Counted from the first letter of the stretch, positions 1 through 9,767 are shown. The stretch: 64,000 bases of DNA from Stenotrophomonas tumulicola (GCF_014117215.1 NZ_JACGXS010000006.1:124001-188000); one strand, 5' to 3'. A program made the numbers and translations. Notes: generated by a model from the sequence alone, not told the origin.

Positions 1-896
1 TCGGCGCTGAAGCGCACCACATCCACCAGTGCCGCCGGCGCCGCCGCCAGCACGTCGAATTCCTCATGGCCGTTGGCCAGCGTCGCCTCGAGGGCACCAT
101 GGGTGCCAGCCACTGCACGGCCGATCGCCTGTTGCATGCCGTCCCCGCGCAGCAGGAAGGCCACGATGAGCGCCATCAGCACGTCACCGGTGCCGGCTAC
201 GTCGACCGCAAGCAAGGGGGATGTCCAGCGCCAGATGCCTTCCTTGCCGACGGCGAGCGTGACCAGTTGGCCGCTGTCGCCGGAAACGCTGTGTGCAAGC
301 ACCCATTCCGGTCCGCGCTGCAACAGAACGCGCGCTGCGGCGATGGCATCGTCCTGCGCCAGCGATGGCATGCCGGTCAGGCGACCGAGTTCGAATGCAT
401 TGGGAGTTACCAGCCAGGCACGTGGCAACAGGCGCTCGGCGAAGACCTTCTCCAACCCTGGCTCGACGTAGGGGCCGGTATGGGTGTCACCGATCACCGG
501 ATCCAGGCAATAGCGCAGCTGTGGGCAGGCCGGCAGCACCCCATCGATCCAGTCGGCAAACGCGGTTCCATTGCCAACGCTTCCGAAGTACCCGGACACC
601 AGCATGCGCGCACGCTGCGGCAGGCCGCGCTCGCTGGCGCCACGCAGCAGGTCGGCGAACCAGTCCGTCGGCAGCACTCGGCCGCGCGTGGTGTCGTAGA
701 ACGGCGCGTTGCTCAGCAGCGTGGTCGGTATTTCCGCCACGCGCAGGCCCAACGCGCGCAGTGGCGGCACGGCGGCGCTGTTACCGGCGTGGCCATACAC
801 CAGTTGGGACTGGACCGAGATGACATCGATCGGCGACGGGCCATCGGGCCGCTGACGGCGGCCGTGGACCAGATGGTTATCGAGGGATTCGCTCAT
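1..896 (-). CDS. pdxY: Pyridoxal kinase, C-terminus beyond left edge
   Basis: ATP-dependent kinase of the vitamin B6 salvage pathway (pyridoxal to pyridoxal 5'-phosphate), cytosolic, ribokinase-like fold. The minus-strand frame opens with ATG at 896 and stays open to the window edge, giving about 298 residues, close to the roughly 290 of PdxY/PdxK. Seen in the frame: an early VQSQLVYGHAGN substrate-loop region, YCLDPVIGD, and the anion-hole motif VAGTGDVLMAL, which is the catalytic GTGD of the family. The stop codon is outside the window. It lies 3' of dnaJ on the same strand, separated by REP palindromes, so it is probably a separate transcription unit. PdxY versus PdxK cannot be settled here. 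Confidence 0.88.
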   Translation of the reverse strand, partial: MSESLDNHLVHGRRQRPDGPSPIDVISVQSQLVYGHAGNSAAVPPLRALGLRVAEIPTTLLSNAPFYDTTRGRVLPTDWFADLLRGASERGLPQRARMLVSGYFGSVGNGTAFADWIDGVLPACPQLRYCLDPVIGDTHTGPYVEPGLEKVFAERLLPRAWLVTPNAFELGRLTGMPSLAQDDAIAAARVLLQRGPEWVLAHSVSGDSGQLVTLAVGKEGIWRWTSPLLAVDVAGTGDVLMALIVAFLLRGDGMQQAIGRAVAGTHGALEATLANGHEEFDVLAAAPAALVDVVRFSA

Positions 897-964
897 CGGC
901 GCATTTTACGCCGTGCAGCACCCCGGCTGTGACGGGCCATGCCAAGCACCGGTGCACAAAGCCC

Positions 965-1028
965 AGCGGGGCATGGCCCCGCTCTACCCGGTAGTGACGG
1001 CCGGTAGTGACGGGCCATGCCCGTCACA
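965..1028. repeat. Pair of REP (GTAG/SMAG-type) palindromes
   Basis: Two oppositely oriented GTAG palindromes lie between dnaJ and pdxY: a minus-oriented one with stem GCGGGGC/GCCCCGC around 966-982, and a plus-oriented one beginning GTAGTGACGGGC around 1004-1028. They are intergenic and of the type described in S. maltophilia. Confidence 0.75.
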
Positions 1029-1046
1029 GTGCGCAGCGCGCGTCGG

Positions 1047-2177
1047 TCAGGACGTCATCCGGTCCCAGAAACCCTTGACGCCATCGATGAACGTCGCCGA
1101 CTTCGGCGAATGCTTGCGCGCGTCCTCACCAACGAAGGTGGCTTCGAACTGCTCCATCAGCTTGCGCTGGTCGGGCGTGAGGTTGACCGGCGTCTCCACC
1201 ACCACGCGGCAATACAGGTCGCCCTCGGTGCGGCTGCGCACCGAACGCACACCCTTGCCACGCAGGCGGAACAGCTTTCCGGTCTGGGTTTCGGCCGGGA
1301 TGCGTATCTCCGCTTCGCCGCCCAGTGTCGCCACCCGGATACTGTCGCCAAGCGATGCCTGCGAAATGCGGATCGGCACTTCGCAGTGCAGGTCGTCGCC
1401 ATCACGCTGGAAAATGGCGTGGTCACGCACGCGCACTTCAACGTACAGATCACCGGGGGGAGTACCGGCCGGACCAGCTTCGCCCTCGCCCGCCAGGCGG
1501 ATGCGATCGCCGGTATCGACACCGGCAGGCACCTTCACCTGCAGCACCTTGTCTTCTTCCACGCGGCCATTGCCGTGGCAGGTCTTGCACGGCTGGGCGA
1601 TGATCTGCCCGCGGCCGCCGCAGTTGTGGCAGGCCTGCTGCATGGCGAAGATGCCACGCTGGATGCGCACCTGGCCGCGGCCATGGCAGACGTTGCAGGT
1701 TTCCACCTTGCCGTCCTCCGAGCCGCTGCCGTCGCAGTCGCCGCATTCGGCCAACGTCGGGATCTCGATGCGGCGCTCGATGCCACGCACCGCTTCTTCC
1801 AGGTCCAGTTCCATCACGTAACCGATGTCGGCGCCGCGACGCGACTGGCGCGGACCTCCGGCACCACCACCGAAGATGTTGCCGAAGATGTCGCCGAAAA
1901 TATCATTCATGTCCGGGCCGCCCGGACCACCGCCACCGCCGCCCATGCCGTGCTCGAACGCGGCGTGGCCGTGGGCATCGTACATGCGGCGCTTGTTGCC
2001 GTCGGCCAGTATTTCGTAGGCTTCCTTGCACTCCTTGAAGGAGGCTTCGGCAGCCGCATCACCCGGGTTGCGGTCGGGGTGGAACTTCATCGCGCAGCGA
2101 CGGTAGGCCTTCTTCAGCTCTTCGTCGGTGGCGCTGCGGGCTACGCCCAGGACTTCGTAGTAATCGCGTTTGCTCAT
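1047..2177 (-). CDS. dnaJ: Chaperone protein DnaJ
   Basis: Hsp40 co-chaperone that delivers clients to DnaK and stimulates its ATPase. 376 residues, normal length. The J domain spans residues 1-70 with the HPD triad at 33-35, followed by a Gly/Phe-rich linker (about 75-110), the four-repeat zinc-finger domain ([32 protein letters not shown]) and the C-terminal substrate-binding region. Last gene of the hrcA-grpE-dnaK-dnaJ series on the minus strand, 156 bp after dnaK. Confidence 0.98.
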   Translation of the reverse strand: MSKRDYYEVLGVARSATDEELKKAYRRCAMKFHPDRNPGDAAAEASFKECKEAYEILADGNKRRMYDAHGHAAFEHGMGGGGGGPGGPDMNDIFGDIFGNIFGGGAGGPRQSRRGADIGYVMELDLEEAVRGIERRIEIPTLAECGDCDGSGSEDGKVETCNVCHGRGQVRIQRGIFAMQQACHNCGGRGQIIAQPCKTCHGNGRVEEDKVLQVKVPAGVDTGDRIRLAGEGEAGPAGTPPGDLYVEVRVRDHAIFQRDGDDLHCEVPIRISQASLGDSIRVATLGGEAEIRIPAETQTGKLFRLRGKGVRSVRSRTEGDLYCRVVVETPVNLTPDQRKLMEQFEATFVGEDARKHSPKSATFIDGVKGFWDRMTS

Positions 2178-2333
2178 GGGGTGGATCGCTTTCCGGTACG
2201 TCGGGATTCGTCAAAGCAGAAAAGCGGACCGTGTCCGCTCCTGCGTCGGGCGCCCCGACTCGCCTGTCGGCGGCCAGGACCCTGATGCGACGACGGGACG
2301 TCGCCATCAGGCAACGTCCCGCGTCGGTCTGGA

Positions 2334-4256
2334 TCAGGACTTCTTGTCGTCCTTGACTTCGGTGAACTCGGCATCGACGACGTCGTCGTGCTTGGCACCG
2401 GCGCCAGCATCGGCACCCGGGGCAGCGCCCTGGTCACCGGCCGAAGCCGCAGCGAACAGCGACTGGCCGGCTTCTTCCAGCACCTTCGACTTGGCTTCGA
2501 TCTGTGCCTTGTCGTCGCCCTTCATTGCCGTTTCCAGGTCGGCCAATGCCGCCTCGACCTTGCCGATCACATCGCCGCCGACCTTGCTGCCGTGTTCGGT
2601 GATGGCCGAACGGGTGCCGTGGATCAGGGCATCGGCCTGGTTGCGGGCCTGCACCAGTTCCTGGAACTTCTTGTCTTCTTCGCGGTTGGCTTCCGCATCG
2701 GCGACCATGCGCGCGATCTCGTCCTCGGACAGGCCCGAACCGGCCTTGATCTCGACCTTCTGTTCCTTGTTGGTCTTCTTGTCCTTGGCCGATACGTGCA
2801 GGATGCCGTTGGCATCGATGTCGAAGGACACTTCCACCTGCGGCAGGCCACGCGGCGCCGGCTCGATGCCGGACAGGTCGAACTTGGCCAGCGACTTGTT
2901 GAAGCGGGCCTGCTCGCGCTCACCCTGCAGCACGTGCACGGTCACGGCCGACTGGTTGTCCTCGGCGGTGGAGAACACCTGCGAGGCCTTGGTCGGGATG
3001 GTGGTGTTCTTCTCGATGATCTTGGTGAACACGCCACCCATGGTTTCGATGCCCAGCGACAGCGGGGTCACGTCCAGCAGCAGCACGTCCTTGACGTCGC
3101 CGCCCAGCACGCCGCCCTGGATCGCAGCGCCCAGCGCCACGGCTTCGTCCGGGTTGACGTCCTTGCGCGGTTCCTTGCCGAAGAACTCGGTCACCGCCTG
3201 CTGCACCTTCGGCATGCGGGTCTGGCCACCGACCAGGATCACTTCGCTGATGTCGCTGGAGCGCAGGCCGGCATCGTTCAGCGCGACGCGGCACGGCTCG
3301 ATCGAACGCTTGATCAGCTCTTCCACCAGCGCTTCCAGCTTGGCGCGGGTCAGCTTGATGTTCAGGTGCTTCGGACCGGAAGCATCGGCGGTGACGTACG
3401 GCAGGTTGACTTCGGTCTGCTGCGCGCTGGACAGCTCGATCTTGGCGCGCTCCGCGGCGTCCTTCAGGCGCTGCAGGGCCAGCGGATCCTTGCGCAGGTC
3501 GATGCCCTGGTCCTTGTTGAACTCGTCGACCAGGTATTCGATGACGCGGTTGTCGAAGTCTTCGCCGCCCAGGAAGGTATCGCCGTTGGTGGCCAGCACT
3601 TCGAACTGCTTCTCGCCGTCGACGTTGGCGATCTCGATCACCGACACGTCGAAGGTGCCGCCGCCGAGGTCGTACACCACGATCTTGCGATCCTTGTTGT
3701 CGCCCTTGTCCAGGCCATAGGCCAGCGCAGCGGCGGTCGGCTCGTTGATGATGCGCTTGACGTCCAGGCCGGCGATGCGGCCGGCGTCCTTGGTCGCCTG
3801 GCGCTGGCTGTCATTGAAGTAGGCCGGAACGGTGATCACCGCCTCGGTCACCTTCTCGCCGAGATAATCCTCGGCGGTCTTCTTCATCTTCTCCAGCACC
3901 TTTGCGGAGATTTCCTGCGGTGCCATTTTCTTTGCATCGCTGGTGGACACCCAGGCATCGCCGTTGTCATGGGCCAGGATGCTGTACGGGACGTGGGCGA
4001 TGTCCTTCTGCACCTCGGCGTCGGTGAATTTGCGGCCGATCAGGCGCTTCACCGCGTAGAAGGTGTTCTTCGGGTTGGTCACCGCCTGGCGCTTGGCCGA
4101 GGCACCGACCAGGACTTCGCCGTCCTTGGTGTAGGCGACGATCGACGGGGTGGTGCGATCGCCTTCCGAGTTTTCGATGACGCGGGCCTTGCCGCCGTCC
4201 ATGATCGCCACGCACGAGTTGGTGGTGCCGAGGTCGATACCAATGATCTTGCCCAT
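2334..4256 (-). CDS. dnaK: Chaperone protein DnaK (Hsp70)
   Basis: ATP-dependent Hsp70 chaperone, cytosolic, 640 residues. Nucleotide-binding signatures are intact: [10 protein letters not shown] at the N-terminus, the phosphate loop [15 protein letters not shown] and [14 protein letters not shown]. The substrate-binding domain follows and the tail is acidic ([16 protein letters not shown]). Preceded on the minus strand by grpE after a 201-bp gap that holds a REP palindrome; works with DnaJ and GrpE encoded beside it. Confidence 0.99.
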   Translation of the reverse strand: MGKIIGIDLGTTNSCVAIMDGGKARVIENSEGDRTTPSIVAYTKDGEVLVGASAKRQAVTNPKNTFYAVKRLIGRKFTDAEVQKDIAHVPYSILAHDNGDAWVSTSDAKKMAPQEISAKVLEKMKKTAEDYLGEKVTEAVITVPAYFNDSQRQATKDAGRIAGLDVKRIINEPTAAALAYGLDKGDNKDRKIVVYDLGGGTFDVSVIEIANVDGEKQFEVLATNGDTFLGGEDFDNRVIEYLVDEFNKDQGIDLRKDPLALQRLKDAAERAKIELSSAQQTEVNLPYVTADASGPKHLNIKLTRAKLEALVEELIKRSIEPCRVALNDAGLRSSDISEVILVGGQTRMPKVQQAVTEFFGKEPRKDVNPDEAVALGAAIQGGVLGGDVKDVLLLDVTPLSLGIETMGGVFTKIIEKNTTIPTKASQVFSTAEDNQSAVTVHVLQGEREQARFNKSLAKFDLSGIEPAPRGLPQVEVSFDIDANGILHVSAKDKKTNKEQKVEIKAGSGLSEDEIARMVADAEANREEDKKFQELVQARNQADALIHGTRSAITEHGSKVGGDVIGKVEAALADLETAMKGDDKAQIEAKSKVLEEAGQSLFAAASAGDQGAAPGADAGAGAKHDDVVDAEFTEVKDDKKS

Positions 4257-4412
4257 GGGGGACTCCTGAAGATTATTCGGTCAATCCGGCCGTGGCCGGT
4301 GGATGAATGGGATGTGGGGGAGGCTCGTGGAACATTCAAGCCATTCCGGGACGCTGTGTTCAGCGGGTTGAAAATTCCGCCGGGCGGGTCCGACGATGCC
4401 GACCGGGGCCAG

Positions 4413-4437
4413 GTAGCGCCGGGCCATGCCCGGCGGC
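4413..4437. repeat. REP (GTAG) palindrome
   Basis: GTAGCGCCGGGCC-ATG-CCCGGCGG palindrome in the grpE-dnaK intergenic region; same family as the other GTAG palindromes in the window. It may stabilise or end part of the heat-shock transcript. Confidence 0.7.
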
Positions 4438-4457
4438 CACACGCCCGGAACGGCCGG

Positions 4458-4967
4458 TCAGTCGCGGGCGACCACCACCAGCGCCGGACGCAGCAGGCGG
4501 TCGTTGAGCAGGTAGCCCTTCTGGAATACCTGCACCACGCTACCGGGGGCCGCGCCGCCGGCATCAACCTGGCTGATCGCCTGGTGATGTTCCGGGTTGA
4601 ACGCCTGGCCTGCTGGATCCAGCAGGGTCAGGCCGTTGTCGCCAGCCACCTTCAGCAACTGCTTGTAGGTCAGGTCCAGCCCGTCGCGCAGCGGACTGGC
4701 CTGGTCACCGGCGGCCTGCAGCCCGGCGTCCAGGCTGTCGAACACCGGCAGCAGCTCGCCCAGCAGCTTTTCGTTGGCGAAGCGGCGTGCCTGCTCGACG
4801 TCGCGGGCCACGCGCTTGCGCTGGTTGTCCAGGTCGGCGCGCTCACGCAGCGCATCGGCCTTGACCTGCTCCAGCTCGCCGCGCAGCTGCTCCAGCTGGT
4901 CGTGCAGGGCCAGGTCGGCCTCGGCGGCGGACTGTACGGATTCGGTTTCGTGCTGATCTTGGTTCAT
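4458..4967 (-). CDS. grpE: Nucleotide exchange factor GrpE
   Basis: Exchanges ADP for ATP on DnaK. The start is set at ATG 4967 ([10 protein letters not shown]), because an AGGGAAA ribosome site lies just upstream and longer frames add an atypical Arg-rich extension. 169 residues: an acidic N-terminus, a long coiled coil (about 28-85, with [20 protein letters not shown]) and the C-terminal beta wing ([28 protein letters not shown]). Between hrcA (63 bp upstream) and dnaK. Confidence 0.96.
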   Translation of the reverse strand: MNQDQHETESVQSAAEADLALHDQLEQLRGELEQVKADALRERADLDNQRKRVARDVEQARRFANEKLLGELLPVFDSLDAGLQAAGDQASPLRDGLDLTYKQLLKVAGDNGLTLLDPAGQAFNPEHHQAISQVDAGGAAPGSVVQVFQKGYLLNDRLLRPALVVVARD

Positions 4968-5030
4968 GTGCGTTTCCCTGGCGGTCACTCCCCGCCTCCA
5001 TCCCACCTAGTGTGGGCGGGATGCTGCGTT

Positions 5031-6095
5031 TCAAGCGCCAGGCGGAACGGAGTTGCCCTGGCCGGGCGAAAAGGCCGCGCCCAGCACCTCCGCCGTGGCC
5101 TGCACCAGCGGGATCATGCGGTCGTAAGCCATGCGCTTGGGCCCGATAACCCCCAGCACGCCCAGCACCTGGCCATCGGCCACGTAAGGCGCCGTCACCA
5201 GGGATACCCCCTTCAGCGGTACCACCCCGGTTTCCTCGCCGATGAAAATGCGTACGCCGGGCGCCTCGATGGTGCGTTCCAGCAGCTGCAGGATCTCGCG
5301 TTTGCTGGAAAACAGCTCGAACAGCTCGCGCAGGCGTTCCAGGTCGGACAGGTCCTGCACCCCCATCAGCCGCGTGTGCCCGGCCACCAGCATGTCGTCG
5401 GCCGGCGGCTCCAGGGCCTGCTCGGCCAGTTCGATGCTGTGCGCCAGCAGTTGCTCCATCTCGCTGCGGGCGTCGCGCAGTTCGTGCAGCAGGCGGCGGC
5501 GGATCTGCGCCAATGGCAGGCCAGCGAACTGGGCGTTGAGGTAATTGGCCACCTGCTCCAGCTCGGACGGCTCCCACGGCCGGCGCGCCTCGATGACCCG
5601 GTTCTGCACTTCGTTGTCGGCAAATACCACGATGGCCAGCACGCGGCGCGCATCCAGGGCGACGAAATCGATCTGCCGGAACGCGAACTGTCCGCGGCGC
5701 GGCGCGCTGACCACGCCAACGAAGTGGCTCATCGCCGAAAGCAGTTCCGACGCGCTCCCAAGCAGGGCCTGGGTGCCGGCGCCGCTGGCCAGTTCACTGC
5801 GCAGGCGGCTGAGGTCCTGCTCACCGGGCGGATGCATCTGCACCAGGCTGTCGACGAATACCCGGTAGCCATGCGCGGTCGGAATGCGCCCGGCCGAGGT
5901 ATGCGGCGAGCTGAGCAGGCCGAGGTCTTCCAGGTCGCCCAGGATGTTGCGGATGGTCGCCGGACTGACGTCCAGCCCGGACGTGCGCGCCAGCGTCTGC
6001 GACCCGACCGGCTCGCCATCCTGGATGTGGCGCGCGATCAGGGTCCGCAGCAGATGGCGGGCACGTGGGGCAAGTTGGTCGGAAGACGACGACAT
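5031..6095 (-). CDS. hrcA: Heat-inducible transcription repressor HrcA
   Basis: Repressor that binds CIRCE elements and controls chaperone operons; its folding depends on GroEL. 354 residues, typical. The N-terminal winged-helix region (SGLDVSPATIRNILGDLEDLGLL, then HTSAGRIPTAHGYRVFVD) is well conserved, followed by the GAF-like domain and the dimerisation region (GPKRMAYDRMIPLVQ near the C-terminus). First gene of the minus-strand heat-shock operon. No perfect CIRCE is visible in front of it. Confidence 0.96.
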   Translation of the reverse strand: MSSSSDQLAPRARHLLRTLIARHIQDGEPVGSQTLARTSGLDVSPATIRNILGDLEDLGLLSSPHTSAGRIPTAHGYRVFVDSLVQMHPPGEQDLSRLRSELASGAGTQALLGSASELLSAMSHFVGVVSAPRRGQFAFRQIDFVALDARRVLAIVVFADNEVQNRVIEARRPWEPSELEQVANYLNAQFAGLPLAQIRRRLLHELRDARSEMEQLLAHSIELAEQALEPPADDMLVAGHTRLMGVQDLSDLERLRELFELFSSKREILQLLERTIEAPGVRIFIGEETGVVPLKGVSLVTAPYVADGQVLGVLGVIGPKRMAYDRMIPLVQATAEVLGAAFSPGQGNSVPPGA

Positions 6096-6106
6096 CGGAT
6101 CAGCCT

Positions 6107-6151
6107 GTGAGACTCACCCATTAGATAATGCCCTCACGGCGGCTTGGCAAG
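6107..6151 (-). promoter_or_regulatory. Possible hrcA promoter with short palindrome
   Basis: On the minus strand CTTGCCA (6151-6145) and GGGCATTAT (6133-6125) are separated by 11 bp and resemble a degenerate sigma-32 promoter (consensus CTTGAAA and CCCCATNT). A perfect 11-bp palindrome GTGAGACTCAC (6107-6117) lies about 12 bp before the hrcA ATG and could be an operator half of CIRCE type. Inference only. Confidence 0.3.
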
Positions 6152-6210
6152 TCATTGGACCGCCCTGCCCCGCGTGCTAGCGTTGCCCGGCTCGAGAGAC
6201 CATAAGACCG

Positions 6211-7872
6211 ATGCTCAGACATTTATCAATCAAGGATTTCGCCGTCGTCCGCGCCACCGAACTGGAATTCGGCCCCGGCATGACCGTGGTCTCCGGCGAA
6301 ACCGGCGCTGGCAAGTCGCTGATGGTGGACGCCCTGGGCTTCCTGTCAGGCTTGCGCGCCGACAGCGGCGTGGTCCGCCATGGCGCCCCGCGCGCCGAAC
6401 TGTCCGCCGAGTTCGCGCTGGAACAGCTGGCCGCCGCGCGGCGCTGGCTGGCCGACAATGAACTGGACGACGACGAACAATGCCAGCTGCGCCGGGTGAT
6501 CCGGGCCGACGGCGGTTCGCGCGCATGGATCAATGGGCGCCCGGTAACCCTGTCCCAGCTGACCGAACTGGCGGCGCTGCTGGTGGAAATCCACGGCCAG
6601 CATGAGCAGCAGGCGCTGCTGACCCGGCCGTCGCAGCTCGCGCTGCTGGATGCCTACGCCGGCAACGCCGAAGAACGTCGTGCCGTACGCCAGGCCGCTG
6701 CCGGCTGGCAGGCACTGGTCGACGAGGCCGACGCGCTGTCCCAGCAAGGGGACGTCAGCGACCGCATCGGTTTCCTGGAACACCAGCTGCGCGAGCTGGA
6801 AAGTGAAGACCTGGAGCCCGAATCGATCGTTGCGCTTGGTGCCAGCCACCGTCGCCAGGCCCATGCCAGTGCGCTGCTGACCACCTGCGAGACCGCCACC
6901 GCACGCATCAACGGGGATGAAGGCAGCTCCGCGCTTGACCTGCTGCAGCAGGTGCGCGGCGACCTCGGCCGGATGGTGGAACACGATGCGCGGCTGGGCG
7001 AGGTGGATGCGTTGATCGACAGCGCCAGCATCCAACTGCAGGAAGCGCTGGCCCTGCTGGACCGTGTCCATGACGACCTGGATGCCGATCCGGAGCAGTT
7101 TGAAGAAAATGAACGCCGCCTCGGCCGCCTGCACGACCTGGCACGCAAGCACCGGGTGCCGATGGACGAGCTGGGCGCGCAACGCGAGCGCATGCGCGCC
7201 GAAGTGGAACTGCTGCGCGGCGCCGACCTGCGGCTGCAGAAGCTGGCCGGGGAAATCGACAATGCCGCCGCTGCGTGGCGCGGCCAGGCAGCGGTACTGA
7301 GCGCTGGCCGCCAGCGCGCGGCCACCGAGCTGTCCACCACCACCACCGGGTTGATCGCCGAGCTGGGCATGGGCGGCGGCCAGTTCCTGATCCAGCTGGA
7401 GCCGCAGGATGCCGGCAAGCCGGACCCGCAGGGTGCCGAACGGGTGGAGTTCCTGGTGGCGGCCAACGCCGGCCAGCCACCGCGCCCCCTGCGCAAGGTA
7501 GCCTCCGGTGGCGAGTTGTCACGCATCTCGTTGGCCATCGAAGTGGCCGCGCTGGACCTGGACGCCGTGCCGACCATGGTGTTCGACGAGGTGGATTCCG
7601 GCATCGGCGGCGCGGTGGCCGACATCGTCGGACAGAAACTGCGGGCACTGGGCGAGAAGCGCCAGGTGCTGTGCGTGACCCACCTGCCGCAGGTCGCCAG
7701 CAAGGGCCACGCCCATTACCGGGTCAGCAAGGCCCCGGTGGACGGCATGACCCAGAGCGCGGTGGAGAAGCTGGACAACAAAGCCCGCCAGGAAGAGCTG
7801 GCGCGCATGCTGGGCGGGGTGGAAGTAAGCAAGGAAGCCCGCGCCGCCGCCCGCAAGCTGCTGGCCGGCTGA
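6211..7872 (+). CDS. recN: DNA repair protein RecN
   Basis: SMC-like ATPase acting in recombinational repair of double-strand breaks. 553 residues. Walker A GETGAGKS is at 29-36; a long coiled-coil arm occupies the middle; near the C-terminus are the ABC signature SGGELSR and Walker B TMVFDEVDSGIGG. Start ATG 6211 gives the usual MLRHLSIKDFAVV opening. Divergent from hrcA, sharing a 115-bp promoter region. Confidence 0.98.
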   Translation: MLRHLSIKDFAVVRATELEFGPGMTVVSGETGAGKSLMVDALGFLSGLRADSGVVRHGAPRAELSAEFALEQLAAARRWLADNELDDDEQCQLRRVIRADGGSRAWINGRPVTLSQLTELAALLVEIHGQHEQQALLTRPSQLALLDAYAGNAEERRAVRQAAAGWQALVDEADALSQQGDVSDRIGFLEHQLRELESEDLEPESIVALGASHRRQAHASALLTTCETATARINGDEGSSALDLLQQVRGDLGRMVEHDARLGEVDALIDSASIQLQEALALLDRVHDDLDADPEQFEENERRLGRLHDLARKHRVPMDELGAQRERMRAEVELLRGADLRLQKLAGEIDNAAAAWRGQAAVLSAGRQRAATELSTTTTGLIAELGMGGGQFLIQLEPQDAGKPDPQGAERVEFLVAANAGQPPRPLRKVASGGELSRISLAIEVAALDLDAVPTMVFDEVDSGIGGAVADIVGQKLRALGEKRQVLCVTHLPQVASKGHAHYRVSKAPVDGMTQSAVEKLDNKARQEELARMLGGVEVSKEARAAARKLLAG

Positions 7873-7913
7873 GCCGCGTCCTGCCGACGGTCCGCTGCGT
7901 CCGCCCCGCCTTG

Positions 7914-7989
7914 GTAGCGCCGAGCCATGCTCGGCGGAATCGTTCAGGCAACGGCCCGCTGCGCTCGCCGACCATGGGTCGGCGCTACC
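7914..7989. repeat. Pair of inverted REP (GTAG) palindromes
   Basis: GTAGCGCCGAGCC-ATG-CTCGGCGG (7914-7937) and an oppositely oriented copy GCCGACCATGGGTCGGCGCTACC (split here as GCCGACC-ATG-GGTCGGC plus GCTACC, 7967-7989) lie between the convergent ends of recN and fur. Confidence 0.75.
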
Positions 7990-8020
7990 GGGTCATGGTC
8001 GGGGCCTTGGGCCGGAAACG

Positions 8021-8041
8021 AAAAACCCGGGCATGCCCGGG
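8021..8041 (-). terminator. Rho-independent terminator of fur
   Basis: A perfect 16-bp palindrome CCCGGGCATGCCCGGG (8026-8041) is followed on the minus strand by TTTTT (8025-8021), about 30 bp after the fur stop codon. It fits an intrinsic terminator. Confidence 0.8.
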
Positions 8042-8069
8042 TCTTCAGGTACGGCCGATGGCAGCGGGG

Positions 8070-8477
8070 TTACCGACGCTTCTTCCGCACGTAGAGCACC
8101 AGCGAGTGCTCTTCCAGCTCGTAACCGTGATCGGTCGCGATCTTCCGCTGCAGCTCTTCGATCTCGACACTTTCGAATTCGATGATCTTGCCGGTGTCCA
8201 CGTCCACCATGTGGTCGTGGTGGCCGCCGCGGTCCAGCTCATACACGGCCTGGCCGCCTTCGAAGTTGTGCTTGAGCACAAGCCCGGCTGCCTCGAACTG
8301 GGTCAGCACGCGGTAGACGGTGGCCAGGCCGATCTCATCCCCGTGCTCCAGCAACTGGCGGTAGATGTCTTCGGCGGTCATGTGATGGTGGGCAGTGCGC
8401 TGTTCCAGCAGCGCCAGTATCCGCATCCGAGGATGGGTCACCTTCAGGCCGACTTTGCGCAGGTCGTGGGTTTCCAT
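8070..8477 (-). CDS. fur: Ferric uptake regulator Fur
   Basis: Iron-responsive repressor, 135 residues. The winged-helix DNA-binding half contains YRQLLEHGDEIGLATVYRVLTQFE; the metal site GGHHDHMVD is at about 84-92, with further His/Glu ligands toward the C-terminus. The protein has no cysteine at all, so it cannot hold the CxxC structural zinc of E. coli Fur; as far as I recall this is also true of Xanthomonas Fur. Divergent from bamE (103-bp shared region), an arrangement known as fur-omlA in Xanthomonas. Confidence 0.97.
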   Translation of the reverse strand: METHDLRKVGLKVTHPRMRILALLEQRTAHHHMTAEDIYRQLLEHGDEIGLATVYRVLTQFEAAGLVLKHNFEGGQAVYELDRGGHHDHMVDVDTGKIIEFESVEIEELQRKIATDHGYELEEHSLVLYVRKKRR

Positions 8478-8580
8478 AGGTCTCCGTTCATTGGCGATTT
8501 AGCGCCAGCTGCCTCGGATTGGGTCGCGGTGGCACGCCGGGAGTGTATCATCGGATCGATTTCCCCAACCGCGATTCCCG

Positions 8581-8973
8581 ATGCGCAATCTCCTGCTGGT
8601 CGCCGCCGTTGCCCTGTCCACCACGGGCTGCGGCATCATCTACAAGCAACCCATCTATCAGGGCAACCTGATCCGGGAAGATGCCGTGTCCAAGCTCCAG
8701 GTCGGGCAGAGCAAGCAGCAGGTCAATGCCCTGCTGGGCACCCCGTCCGTCGCCGATCCGTTCCATGCCCAGCGCTGGGACTACACGGCCAGCCAGCGCG
8801 TGAACCGCGTCGGCCGGACCGAGACCAAGAACTTCACGGTTTACTTCGAAAATGACGCGGTGACCCGCTGGGAAGGCGATTACTTCCCGGCCGAGGACGC
8901 CAAGCTGGCCCAGCAGACCGTGCGCCAGTTCGGCCGCAACCTGCCGAAGGAAAAGAAGAAGGGCGGCGGTTGA
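8581..8973 (+). CDS. bamE: Outer membrane assembly lipoprotein BamE (SmpA/OmlA)
   Basis: Lipoprotein subunit of the BAM complex that inserts beta-barrel proteins into the outer membrane. 130 residues. Signal peptide with lipobox STTGC, lipidated Cys at 17; the conserved BamE core follows (YQGNLI, then LQVGQSKQQVNALLGTP, then W-Y at 77-79). Short basic tail KEKKKGGG. Divergent from fur. Confidence 0.96.
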   Translation: MRNLLLVAAVALSTTGCGIIYKQPIYQGNLIREDAVSKLQVGQSKQQVNALLGTPSVADPFHAQRWDYTASQRVNRVGRTETKNFTVYFENDAVTRWEGDYFPAEDAKLAQQTVRQFGRNLPKEKKKGGG

Positions 8974-8996
8974 TCCCTGTGGCCTGACCGCCTGGT

Positions 8997-9019
8997 GACG
9001 GGCATGGCCCGTCGCTACC
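8997..9019. repeat. REP (GTAG) palindrome
   Basis: GACGGGC-ATG-GCCCGTC followed by GCTACC, i.e. a minus-oriented GTAG element between the convergent bamE and rnfH ends; it may act as a bidirectional 3' end. Confidence 0.65.
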
Positions 9020-9278
9020 GGCCCGTGGCCTTTGCGCGACGCCGGCGGCTGTCCTTCGGGTCGGCCAGCAAGGGCCGCAGCAGCTCTATCCGGTCCCCGT
9101 CCTGCAGCACCTGCCCCGGCCTGGCCAGCACCCCGTGAACCGCCACCGCCGGGCAGGCGTCGCTACCCTCCAGCGCGGCGGCGGCAATGGCATCGGCAAC
9201 GGTGGCGTCTTCGGCCAGCTCCAGCGAACGTTGCAGCACCCGGTCCGGCCAGGCCATCACGACCTCGACACGGTTCAT
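9015..9278 (-). CDS. rnfH: RnfH family protein (UPF0125)
   Basis: Small ubiquitin-fold (beta-grasp) protein of the RnfH family, 87 residues; its molecular role is not established. The family pattern is visible: MNRVEVVMAWPDRV at the start, then GVLARPGQVLQDGDRIELLRPL, and a basic tail. Its ATG lies three bases after the ratA stop, the usual ratA-rnfH pairing of gammaproteobacteria, so the two are co-transcribed. Confidence 0.92.
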   Translation of the reverse strand: MNRVEVVMAWPDRVLQRSLELAEDATVADAIAAAALEGSDACPAVAVHGVLARPGQVLQDGDRIELLRPLLADPKDSRRRRAKATGR

Positions 9279-9281
9279 CGC

Positions 9282-9710
9282 TCACTCCGGCTGGTCAGCG
9301 ACGCGGACGAAATCATTGACCATGCGATCGGCCAGGCCCTGGAAGCCCAGCGCGAACGCCGGCGCCAGCAACCGCGAGGTGGGCTCGAACTGCAGTTCCA
9401 GGGTTACCTTGCATGCGTCCTCGGCCAGCGAATGGAAATCCCAGCGTCCGTGCAGGCTCTTGAACGGCCCTTCACGCAGCTTCATATCGATGCTGCTGGG
9501 GCGCTGCAGGGTGTTTTCGGTCATGAACCAGGTCGAAAACGAGCCCAGGCCCAGATCAAGCCGCGCAACCAATCGTTGCTCATCCTGTTCCAGGATGCGC
9601 GCAGCCGAGCACCAGCGGAAGCGACGCGGATAGGCGGCGACATCATTGACCAGATCAAACATGCGCGCCGCGGAGTGTTCGACCAGGGCGCTACGACGGA
9701 TAGTTGGCAT
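9282..9710 (-). CDS. ratA: RatA-type START/polyketide-cyclase family protein
   Basis: Type II toxin-antitoxin RatA / coenzyme-Q-binding START-domain family. In E. coli RatA blocks 70S assembly, while homologues (COQ10-like) carry ubiquinone; which applies here is unknown. 142 residues from ATG 9710 (MPTIRRSALVEHS); longer in-frame starts add an implausible extension through smpB. Seen: MFDLVNDVAAYP, FKSLHGRWDF, LEFQF-like strand and LADRMVNDFVRVA helix. Divergent from smpB by 57 bp. Confidence 0.93.
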   Translation of the reverse strand: MPTIRRSALVEHSAARMFDLVNDVAAYPRRFRWCSAARILEQDEQRLVARLDLGLGSFSTWFMTENTLQRPSSIDMKLREGPFKSLHGRWDFHSLAEDACKVTLELQFEPTSRLLAPAFALGFQGLADRMVNDFVRVADQPE

Positions 9711-9767
9711 ATCAGGTTCGGCTGCAGGTAATCGACCGGGCGGGCCCGAATCGGAGACAATACGGGA

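Noticed and set aside
2388-6110. Very long open plus-strand frame opposite dnaK, grpE and hrcA
   Set aside because: It is antisense to three clear genes; composition (His/Gln/Val/Leu bias) is that of a shadow frame in GC-rich DNA.
6096-6210. CIRCE element upstream of hrcA
   Set aside because: No TTAGCACTC-N9-GAGTGCTAA or near match; only a short GTGAGACTCAC palindrome.
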